Assembly: GCA_020057445.1 (NCBI GenBank)
Contig: JAGVFV010000071.1
Location: 1 to 5,910, forward strand
Source of the DNA: an archaeon
GTDB lineage: Archaea; Nanobdellota; Nanobdellia; Woesearchaeales; JAHJEM01
DNA: 5,910 nucleotides
Direction: 5' to 3'
The notes under the pieces were generated by a model. The model did no database searches. It was not told where the DNA came from and was given only the letters and a program-made list of their open reading frames with translations. A program made the position numbers and the translations under genes. Of this stretch, positions 1 to 4,756 are shown piece by piece. Numbering within the stretch: the stretch's first letter is position 1; every line of letters starts with the position of its first letter.

Positions 1-244
1 AGGATTTCATGTTCATGAAATGCTAGGCATTTCATTGAATCCGATAGGATTTCTGAGATCATAGAAACGCGTGACGTTTCAATGAGGCCGTCCCCCCGCG
101 ACGCGCTTGATCACATTTCAGAAGGAGATTCGCCCGATGCTGCTACCCTAACTTTTCAATGCGACCGCGTCCTTTGGCATCCTTCCCACCGGATGAACTA
201 GTCAAATCGTGCAATAGAAGAGAAATTGACTGCGTCTCCTGAGA
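1..244. other. Intergenic stretch without a recognised gene; several possible stems
   Basis: No convincing coding frame or known RNA family is visible on either strand. Besides the inverted repeat at 12-39, short perfect stems can be drawn: 64-69 with 75-80 (5-nt loop), 100-105 with 166-171, 123-128 with 235-240, 136-140 with 177-181, 178-182 with 191-195, and 200-205 with 226-231. Not all can form together: 100-105/166-171 crosses 123-128/235-240, and 136-140/177-181 shares bases with 178-182/191-195. The region could be the 3' untranslated end of the minus-strand operon, a structured non-coding RNA, or plain spacer. I looked for tRNA, 5S rRNA, SRP RNA, RNase P RNA and box C/D landmarks and found none that held up. 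A T/C-rich run on the minus strand (complement of 216-227) might help end the operon transcript, but this is weak. Confidence 0.4.
12..39. repeat. Inverted repeat / hairpin
   Basis: ATGAAATGC at 15-23 and GCATTTCAT at 27-35 are perfect 9-bp reverse complements around a 3-nt TAG spacer. Allowing one unpaired base (position 36), TTC at 12-14 pairs with GAA at 37-39 and extends the stem to 12 bp. An 8-bp direct repeat, AGGATTTC, flanks it at 1-8 and 46-53. The function is unknown: it could be a transcript-end hairpin for a gene left of the window, a protein binding site, or a recombination site. Confidence 0.6.
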
Positions 245-502
245 TCAGTTGATGGTCTCGAGCATGCTGGAGATGTTATAGAGTTGCGTGCGGACAAATG
301 GTTGGAGGTTGATGTCGCTTGAGATATCTTCAAGTTCTGAGAGGAGCTTGTTGATGATCATGGAGTTGTCCTCAGTCTGCTTGAGGTCATTGAGCATCTC
401 CAGGATCTTGTTTTTCAGGTTTTTTGGGATTCCGCTGTCGTTCTTGAGCTCATTGAGCGCTTCGATGACTGAAGAAAAATTGGTTGTGGTGATGTTTTTC
501 AT
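245..502 (-). CDS. UPF0147 family protein
   Basis: An 85-residue, mostly helical, acidic archaeal protein of unknown biochemical role. It fits the UPF0147 pattern. Residues 12-20 (VIEALNELK) resemble the family's N-terminal helix, residues 25-33 (IPKNLKNKI) match its VPRN-like segment, and residues 56-83 (LEDISSDINLQPFVRTQLYNI and following) match its C-terminal block. The family's usual DPNMP-like motif reads DINLQ here, a divergent version. It has no membrane segment, signal peptide or metal site. Its ATG overlaps the prefoldin beta stop codon in an ATGA junction, so it is the last gene of the five-gene operon and is probably translated by coupling. No obvious ribosome binding site precedes it. 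The family assignment is by motif recognition; its place next to prefoldin could hint at a folding or ribosome-linked role, but that is inference. Confidence 0.85.
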   Translation of the reverse strand: MKNITTTNFSSVIEALNELKNDSGIPKNLKNKILEMLNDLKQTEDNSMIINKLLSELEDISSDINLQPFVRTQLYNISSMLETIN

Positions 503-822
503 TTTTTCATCTCTGACATCACAGAATCCTGTAGGTCTTTCAGTTTTCCTTTGGTCTTCTCTTCCTGCTTTTCGATGTTCTTGATGCGTATGCTGAGGCG
601 TTCCATCTTCGCTTCAGTGTCTGACTTGAGATCTTTTGGGGATTTCTGGATCATGAGATTGCCGATGATCTTGTATGTGTGCTCTGCCTGGTCAAGCTCT
701 TTGAGGGCAGATTCGACTTCCATGAGCTGGCTTTGGAATTGCTGCTTTTGCGCGATGAGGCTCTGGAGTGATTGCTCTACAAGAGAGATATGGTTGATCT
801 TGTCCTCTGTCTCTTTGTTCAT
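499..822 (-). CDS. pfdB: Prefoldin subunit beta
   Basis: Beta subunit of archaeal prefoldin, the alpha2-beta4 jellyfish-shaped co-chaperone that holds unfolded proteins at the tips of coiled coils and passes them to the group II chaperonin in the cytoplasm. At 107 residues it is near the usual beta-subunit length. The architecture is clear: an N-terminal coiled-coil helix (about 5-47), a beta-hairpin region containing YKIIGNLMIQK (50-60), which is the family signature, and a second coiled-coil helix (about 66-107) rich in Lys, Glu and Leu heptads. The alpha subunit is not in the window. The start overlaps the pcc1 stop (ATGA) and the stop overlaps the UPF0147 start, so translation is probably coupled at both ends. 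No Shine-Dalgarno sequence is evident. Confidence 0.95.
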   Translation of the reverse strand: MNKETEDKINHISLVEQSLQSLIAQKQQFQSQLMEVESALKELDQAEHTYKIIGNLMIQKSPKDLKSDTEAKMERLSIRIKNIEKQEEKTKGKLKDLQDSVMSEMKK

Positions 823-1037
823 AGTGCGATGATCTTTCGGTATACGTTCTCTATCATGTGCAGTGATTTTGTTGCCCGCCCGATATTCTTCGGCTTTGCT
901 GAGCTGATGTGGAAGATGACGCTGCCTTTCTTCTGTTCCATGCTGATCTTCGGATCAGCTGTCTTGAAGGTGATCTCTTCAGGGATGTATAGGGAAAAGA
1001 GATTCTCGTCTCCAGGAATGGCGATTGTCGTGTCCAT
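819..1037 (-). CDS. pcc1: KEOPS complex subunit Pcc1-like protein
   Basis: A 72-residue protein with the size and beta-strand/helix pattern of Pcc1, the small dimerising subunit of KEOPS. With Kae1, Bud32 and Cgi121, KEOPS transfers the threonylcarbamoyl group to A37 of ANN-decoding tRNAs (t6A). Visible are an N-terminal strand and helix region (about 10-25), a second strand ending in VIFHISSAKPKNIGRA (40-55), and a C-terminal helix (RATKSLHMIENVYRKI, 54-69) at the place of the family's RAxxNSxLR-like helix. That motif is degenerate here, so part of the call rests on position: in many archaea Pcc1 lies between rpoP and prefoldin beta. It starts 6 nt after the rpoP stop and overlaps pfdB by 4 nt. 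It is slightly short for the family. Confidence 0.75.
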   Translation of the reverse strand: MDTTIAIPGDENLFSLYIPEEITFKTADPKISMEQKKGSVIFHISSAKPKNIGRATKSLHMIENVYRKIIAL

Positions 1038-1043
1038 AAAGAC

Positions 1044-1181
1044 CTAGCGTGCCTTGACTTTCGTTATGGTGCTTCTGCGTTTGAAGATGATCTTTGACCC
1101 GCAGTAGATGCAGCGGATTTTTTTCTTGATGTAGCTCTCGTCAATGATCTTTCCGCAGTTGAAGCATTTGTATTCACTCAT
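1044..1181 (-). CDS. rpoP: DNA-directed RNA polymerase subunit P (Rpo12)
   Basis: A 45-residue zinc-ribbon subunit of archaeal RNA polymerase, homologous to eukaryotic Rpb12 and placed at the Rpo3/Rpo10 assembly platform. The translation reads MSEYKCFNCGKIID through RCIYCGSKII to a basic tail ending KVKAR. C6 and C9 form the first CxxC and C24 and C27 the second, together the zinc site. The CGSKIIFKRR segment (27-36) and basic C-terminus are typical, and the length is normal. The ATG lies 8 bp inside the end of the L37Ae gene, and the stop is 6 nt before pcc1. Only a weak purine stretch precedes the start, so coupling to the upstream gene is likely. Confidence 0.95.
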   Translation of the reverse strand: MSEYKCFNCGKIIDESYIKKKIRCIYCGSKIIFKRRSTITKVKAR

Positions 1182-1422
1182 TTTTATTTGCCTGGATATT
1201 TGGTGTATATGCCTTTCCTGTGAATCGGGAGCTGCATTTCTTGCATCCCCAGATGCCCAGAGCTATGCGCCTCACTTTCTTGTATTTGCAGTAGGGGCAG
1301 GGGTGGGTTGCTCGCTGCTCTTTTTCGATCCTTGCGACCTTTAAGCGGTTTTTTCTTCCGTAGCGGGTGCCGAATCGCTTTTGCGATCCCAGTTTCTCCT
1401 TTTTTTCGATGAGCGCAGGCAT
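1174..1422 (-). CDS. rpl37ae: 50S ribosomal protein L37Ae (eL43)
   Basis: An 82-residue, strongly basic zinc-ribbon protein of the large ribosomal subunit. The N-terminal part KRFGTRYGRKNRLKVARIE (15-33) is the eL43 rRNA-binding segment. The zinc site is C42/C45 (CPYC) and C60/C63 (CKKC), with the family's ALGIW (54-58) just before the second pair and FTGKAYTP (67-74) after it. The length is normal. It is the first gene of the minus-strand operon. Its ATG lies about 26 nt from the centre of the TATA box at 1444-1454, so the transcript is probably leaderless, which fits the lack of a ribosome binding site. It overlaps rpoP by 8 bp; the L37Ae-rpoP pairing is common in archaea. Confidence 0.95.
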   Translation of the reverse strand: MPALIEKKEKLGSQKRFGTRYGRKNRLKVARIEKEQRATHPCPYCKYKKVRRIALGIWGCKKCSSRFTGKAYTPNIQANKNE

Positions 1423-1443
1423 GATATTATGGAACTTGAGGGG

Positions 1444-1454
1444 ATTTATAAAGG
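1444..1454 (-). promoter_or_regulatory. TATA box of the rpl37ae operon
   Basis: On the minus strand this reads CCTTTATAAAT, a good archaeal TATA box. Its centre is about 26 nt upstream of the rpl37ae ATG at 1422, so transcription should start at or within a few bases of the start codon. No other TATA-like site is seen between the operon genes, which fits a single transcript of all five. Confidence 0.75.
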
Positions 1455-1524
1455 TATTGGTCGGGGTCGACGAGTGGGATGCAGTGGTTATTGCAAAGGA
1501 ATGTCTTGGTCAAGGGGCATATTC

Positions 1525-1540
1525 GGGAAACTTTATATAA
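1525..1540 (+). promoter_or_regulatory. TATA box with BRE-like element, hydrolase-PhzF operon
   Basis: The plus strand reads GGGAAACTTTATATAA: a purine-rich BRE-like stretch followed by a strong TATA box (TTTATATAA at 1532-1540). The expected transcription start is near 1561-1563, inside the first copy of the 19-bp repeat, which gives a leader of about 74 nt before the ATG at 1636. The TATA box faces away from the operon promoter near 1448, about 88 bp apart. Confidence 0.7.
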
Positions 1541-1552
1541 CCGATCCGTAAA

Positions 1553-1625
1553 AAAAGATAGTGTTCAAAAGAAAAGATAGTGTTCAAAAGAAAAGATAGT
1601 GTTCAAAAGAAAAGATAGTGTTCAA
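1553..1625 (+). repeat. 19-bp perfect tandem repeat, about 3.8 copies, in the hydrolase leader
   Basis: The unit GATAGTGTTCAAAAGAAAA starts at 1557, 1576 and 1595 without mismatch. A fourth partial copy (GATAGTGTTCAA) covers 1614-1625, and the A-run at 1553-1556 continues the pattern on the left. Each copy contains GTGTTCAA, so GTG codons fall at 1561, 1580, 1599 and 1618. The array lies between the TATA box and the preferred start codon, so it should be transcribed as leader. Perfect identity points to recent slippage or strong conservation. Confidence 0.95.
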
Positions 1626-1635
1626 GGATATTACG

Positions 1636-2355
1636 ATGAAATCAATAAAGACTCCCAGTTTTGAACTTGCCGTGTTTGTGCGGGGACGCAAGGATGCGAA
1701 AAAGTTGGCATTGGTCCTCCCAGGCAGGCTGGACACGAAGTACTATCTTCACATGAAAAGCCATGTCGGTTTTCTCGCACGGAAAGGTTATCTTGCCTGC
1801 TCATTCGATCCTCCAGGCACGTGGGAGAGTCCTGGGGACATCACATTGTACACCATGACCAGCTACCTTAAAGCAATCAATGAGCTCATCGCATACTTCG
1901 GCAGCAAGCCGACGGTGCTCATGGGCCACAGCAGGGGCGGCAGCATGGCAATGCTTGCAGGGACGAGAAACGACTGCGTGACCCATATAATTGCAGTCAT
2001 GTCAAGCCCCTCACCGAGCAGGATCGGTCTGGATAGCGCGAGGAAAAATGGATTTGAGACATCCTATCGCGATACGCCTGCAGGCGGGAAAAGAAAATTT
2101 GTGTTGCCGTTGAGCTTCTTTGAAGACGCAGCCAAATACCATATGCTTGACGCTCTTGCAAAGTGCACCAAGCCAAAGCTCTATATTTTGGGAAAGCATG
2201 ATAAGCTGGTTGCGCCAGAACTAGTCAAGGTGACCTTTGAGCGATCGGCAAGGCCAAAACAACTGTACGAGATGGATTCTGGCCACGATTACCGCTTCCA
2301 TCCAGACAAGATACGGGAAGTGAACAGGGTCGTGGGACGGTTTCTGCATAGGTGA
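1636..2355 (+). CDS. Alpha/beta hydrolase fold protein
   Basis: A 239-residue cytoplasmic serine-hydrolase-type protein; the substrate is unknown. The nucleophile elbow is GHSRGG with Ser99, an Asp fits at 189 (GKHDKLV) and the His at 217 (SGHDYRFHP), in the right order and spacing for the triad. The LVLPGRLD segment near residue 30 is where the oxyanion region lies, and FDPPGTWESPGD (about 57-68) precedes the elbow. It has no signal peptide. The start is ambiguous. An in-frame GTG at 1618 would add MFKDIT, but it lies in the tandem repeat. The ATG at 1636 has an AAGGA ribosome binding site at 1624-1628 with a 7-nt spacer, so I chose it. The gene is followed after 4 nt by the PhzF-like gene, forming an operon. 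It could be an esterase, lipase-like enzyme or peptidase; the fold is far surer than the activity. Confidence 0.88.
   Translation: MKSIKTPSFELAVFVRGRKDAKKLALVLPGRLDTKYYLHMKSHVGFLARKGYLACSFDPPGTWESPGDITLYTMTSYLKAINELIAYFGSKPTVLMGHSRGGSMAMLAGTRNDCVTHIIAVMSSPSPSRIGLDSARKNGFETSYRDTPAGGKRKFVLPLSFFEDAAKYHMLDALAKCTKPKLYILGKHDKLVAPELVKVTFERSARPKQLYEMDSGHDYRFHPDKIREVNRVVGRFLHR
2351..2355 (+). promoter_or_regulatory. Ribosome binding site of the PhzF-like gene
   Basis: GGTGA complements the 3' end of archaeal 16S rRNA and sits 4 nt before the ATG at 2360. Its last three bases are the TGA stop of the hydrolase gene, so termination and re-initiation are tightly coupled. Confidence 0.75.
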
Positions 2356-2359
2356 ACTG

Positions 2360-3208
2360 ATGAAGGTGTATGTGCTCAACTCATTTGCAAAGACAGCGAA
2401 TGGAGGAAATCCTGCAGGGATCTGCCTTGATGCGGACAAATTCTCAACTAAAGTGATGCAGAGGATTGCCTCTCTTGTCCATTTGGAGACTGCATTTGTG
2501 CAAAAGTCAACTTGTGCAGACCTTAAGGTAAGATTCTTTTGCCATTCTGGTGAAGTGGATCTGTGCGGTCATGACACCATTGCGTTGTTCGTTCTTATGG
2601 CAATGCAAGGCATTGTGAAGAAAGGGAAATATCAGATGGACACAAAGGCAGGGATCTTGGAAATCGAGGTCAGGGACAAGGGGACCGTTTTCATGCAGCA
2701 AAAACTCCCTGTTTTCTCAGAAGTGCTGACAAGAGGAGAAGTGAGCAAGGCTTTGAGGATTCCTCTCAAGGACGCGGGGGTGTTGCAGCCGCAGGTTGTT
2801 TCCACAGGAGTAAGGGATATCATTGTGGAAGTGAAAACCCTGAAAACATTATTGAACATGAAACCCGACTTTAAGGACATCACGGGATTGAGCAGAAAAT
2901 ATAATACTATTGGCTTGCATGCCTTCAGCAGACAGACAATATATAGTGCGACTGCGCATTGCCGTAATTTCGCTCCAAGGTTCGGCATCCCTGAAGAATC
3001 AGGGACAGGAACATCGAACGGAGCGCTCAGCTGTTATCTCCATAAGTATGGGATTATTGGCTCAAAACCGAGCAATCTGCGCTTTGAGCAAGGATATTCC
3101 ATGAAGATGCCATCAGAGGTGCTTGTCAACCTCACTCTCGTAAATGGCAGCATAAAGAAAGTCCAGGTGGGTGGCACCGCGATAATGAAGGGAGTTCTTG
3201 AGATTTAG
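2360..3208 (+). CDS. PhzF family isomerase/epimerase-like protein
   Basis: A 282-residue protein of the PhzF superfamily, which has the diaminopimelate-epimerase fold: two similar halves around a central active site. Named members isomerise a dihydro-hydroxyanthranilate in phenazine synthesis, but most, including archaeal ones, have unknown substrates, and nothing here suggests phenazine synthesis. Family marks in order are GGNPAG (15-20), LETAFV (42-47) with the likely catalytic Glu43, RFFCHSGEVDLCGHDTIA (58-75) with His71, PEESGTGTSNGALSCYL (211-227) in the second half, RFEQG (241-245) and a closing GGTAIMKG (271-278). The length is usual. A GGTGA site 4 nt upstream overlaps the hydrolase stop, so the two genes are co-translated. 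The pair may act on one small metabolite (inference). Confidence 0.9.
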   Translation: MKVYVLNSFAKTANGGNPAGICLDADKFSTKVMQRIASLVHLETAFVQKSTCADLKVRFFCHSGEVDLCGHDTIALFVLMAMQGIVKKGKYQMDTKAGILEIEVRDKGTVFMQQKLPVFSEVLTRGEVSKALRIPLKDAGVLQPQVVSTGVRDIIVEVKTLKTLLNMKPDFKDITGLSRKYNTIGLHAFSRQTIYSATAHCRNFAPRFGIPEESGTGTSNGALSCYLHKYGIIGSKPSNLRFEQGYSMKMPSEVLVNLTLVNGSIKKVQVGGTAIMKGVLEI

Positions 3209-3314
3209 GAATCTGCTGCTGATCACAGGAATCTTGAGTTCAGTGAGCAGTTGATCATGCGCTCGGTTAGAAGAAAAATGGGGCTGCCCGGAGTTTGTTT
3301 GTCAGTTAAATGGG

Positions 3315-3327
3315 TAAACTTTAAATA
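3315..3327 (+). promoter_or_regulatory. TATA box of the tyrosine recombinase gene
   Basis: TAAACTTTAAATA includes the TATA-like TTTAAATA at 3320-3327. Its centre is 25-26 nt before the GTG at 3349, so the transcript should begin at the start codon. The spacer from 3209 holds no gene. A T-rich run (TTTGTTTGT, 3294-3302) in it may end the preceding operon, but that is weak. An 8-bp direct repeat, AGGAATCT, occurs at 3207-3214 and 3227-3234. Confidence 0.65.
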
Positions 3328-3348
3328 GTTGAACGTATTTCTGAGGGT

Positions 3349-4695
3349 GTGGTCGACGATGATATCTATGGGAATAAGCGCAATTATGAGCGTTTTGTGA
3401 GGACTCTTGATAGGTTGAAGGTCGCTCCTGGAAAGGATGATGGCAAACGCAAATATTGGGTGAAATATACTGCTAATCTGGCTTATTTTCGCAAGCTGAT
3501 AAAGGCCTTCGAGGTGAGGGATAATTCTTTTATTCATAGGCTTCGGGTCATGCGCTCTCTGCTCATCGTCACATTTTCTTTGGAAAAAGACTTGGTCAAG
3601 GCTACTCGAGATGATATTGATGATGTCATGACGTATGCGAATAGTGTCAACCATAGTCCGAAGAGCAAGGAGAATTTTGTGACTGACCTCAAGTTCATTT
3701 GGAGGCAGCTCTTTCCTGAACGGGATGAGAAGGGTCGTGTTGATGAGACGATGGTTCCGTATGTTGTCAGGCATTTGAATACGAAGGTGGATAAGAGCAG
3801 GCAGAAGGTTCGTCCTGACAAGTTTTCTTTGGATGAGTTTGAAAGGCTTGTGCAGGCGTTCGCGAGTGAGCCGAGGATGCAGGCATTACTGATGGTTTCT
3901 ATCGAGAGTCTTGGACGTCCTCAGGAAATTTTGGGTCGGTGCATTGGTGATGTGGAGATGCATGATAATTATGCGAAGATCACCATTAGCGAGCATGGCA
4001 AGGAGGGAATTGGTATTCTTCGGATTATTGATTCGCATCCTTATCTTGCCAAGTGGCTGGCAGTTCATCCATTGCGAAAGAACAAGAGTGCTCCCTTGTT
4101 TGTCAATCTTGGGAGTCGCAACAGGAATAAGCGTATGACTCCTTTTGCTGCGAGCAAACTTATCCGGGAGCGTTGCGCGGCAATAGGTATTGATAAACCA
4201 ATCACTCTGTATTCGTTGAAAAGGAACGGGGTCACCATGCTTCGTCTCTCCGGAAAAAGTGATCTTGACATCCAGCATATTGCCCGTTGGACGAGCACGA
4301 AGCAGATCCACACATATGATATGAGTGGCCAAGAGGAGAGTTTCAAGATTGAGCTTATTAAGAGGGGGAAGATCAAGGCGGACAAGGATCATAAGCATCT
4401 TGTTCCCACGATAAAAAAATGTCTATTCTGCGAGACAGAAAATGGATTTTCAGAAGGATTCTGCACGAATTGCAAACGGCCTCTTGACCGGGAAACTATC
4501 GAGCAGGAAGCAAAACAAAAAGAAGAGCAATTCCACACGGTGAGCCAGCAATTACAGGAGATGGCTGCCAAGCAAGAACGATTGGAGACCATGTTCCTGC
4601 AAGCGCTAGCGCACATGGGCACTGACAAGGCAAAGAAGAAGCTCACGCCGGAATTAGTGAAGAAGTTTATCGAGGTTGAAAAGAGGTCAGTGTGA
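3349..4695 (+). CDS. Tyrosine recombinase/integrase with C-terminal zinc ribbon and coiled coil
   Basis: A 448-residue DNA-cutting and rejoining enzyme. Residues 60-145 look like the SAM-like core-binding domain and about 155-345 are catalytic. Candidate active-site residues are Arg190 (LGRPQEIL), Lys218 (HGKEG, beta-hairpin lysine), Trp314 (the His/Trp position, as in Cre) and nucleophile Tyr323 (TYD), nine residues after Trp314 as in the family. The HxLR box is unusual: YSLKRNGVT (288-296) aligns best with Tyr288 for His and Lys291 for Arg, though Ser289/Arg292 is possible with a one-residue shift. A zinc ribbon follows (C358, C361, C372, C375), then a Gln/Glu-rich coiled coil (about 382-425) and a basic tail, which may give DNA binding or oligomerisation. 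GTG was chosen because a TATA box lies 25 nt upstream, implying a leaderless message. It could be an integrase of a mobile element or a resident recombinase; no attachment site is visible. Confidence 0.88.
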   Translation: MVDDDIYGNKRNYERFVRTLDRLKVAPGKDDGKRKYWVKYTANLAYFRKLIKAFEVRDNSFIHRLRVMRSLLIVTFSLEKDLVKATRDDIDDVMTYANSVNHSPKSKENFVTDLKFIWRQLFPERDEKGRVDETMVPYVVRHLNTKVDKSRQKVRPDKFSLDEFERLVQAFASEPRMQALLMVSIESLGRPQEILGRCIGDVEMHDNYAKITISEHGKEGIGILRIIDSHPYLAKWLAVHPLRKNKSAPLFVNLGSRNRNKRMTPFAASKLIRERCAAIGIDKPITLYSLKRNGVTMLRLSGKSDLDIQHIARWTSTKQIHTYDMSGQEESFKIELIKRGKIKADKDHKHLVPTIKKCLFCETENGFSEGFCTNCKRPLDRETIEQEAKQKEEQFHTVSQQLQEMAAKQERLETMFLQALAHMGTDKAKKKLTPELVKKFIEVEKRSV

Positions 4696-4713
4696 GTTCA
4701 GAAATATGGAAAT

Positions 4714-4749
4714 ACATAAATAGACGGAAAGGTGCACTAGCTGCGAGGT
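4714..4749 (+). promoter_or_regulatory. TATA box and ribosome binding site of the AlbA_2 gene
   Basis: ACATAAATA at 4714-4722 is a plausible TATA box just after the recombinase stop, predicting a transcription start near 4744. GAGGT at 4745-4749 lies 7 nt before the ATG at 4757, a good archaeal ribosome binding site, although it would sit almost at the 5' end of the message. If the TATA box is not used, the same site would serve a transcript reading through from the recombinase gene. Confidence 0.5.
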
Positions 4750-4756
4750 CGATCAT

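Noticed and set aside
1..62. Minus-strand open frame starting ATG at 62 and running off the left edge (MISEILSDSM and following)
   Set aside because: Only 20 residues are visible, there is no TATA box or ribosome binding site, and the frame runs through the inverted repeat. A plus-strand frame ending at 64 is equally open, so neither can be supported.
1551..1625. CRISPR-like array
   Set aside because: The 19-bp units are directly adjacent with no unique spacers, so this is a simple tandem repeat.
1618..1635. GTG at 1618 as the start of the hydrolase
   Set aside because: It lies within the tandem repeat, and the ATG six codons later has an AAGGA site at good spacing. It remains possible, and may be the ancestral leaderless start.
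3209..3348. tRNA or attachment site next to the recombinase
   Set aside because: No cloverleaf or T-loop motif is present. The only repeat is an 8-bp direct repeat near the PhzF stop, too short to call an attachment site.
1465..3360. Shared 9-bp word GGTCGACGA in the operon spacer (1465-1473) and at the recombinase start (3351-3359)
   Set aside because: A single short match containing a common palindrome is likely by chance, and the two flanks do not resemble each other.
3223..3774. Long minus-strand frame (183 codons) opposite the recombinase gene
   Set aside because: It is antisense to a clear recombinase domain, has no recognisable motif and no promoter, and probably arises from the codon bias of the real gene.
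3886..4398. Minus-strand frame of 170 codons opposite the catalytic domain of the recombinase
   Set aside because: It lies wholly antisense to the conserved catalytic residues and has no family features.
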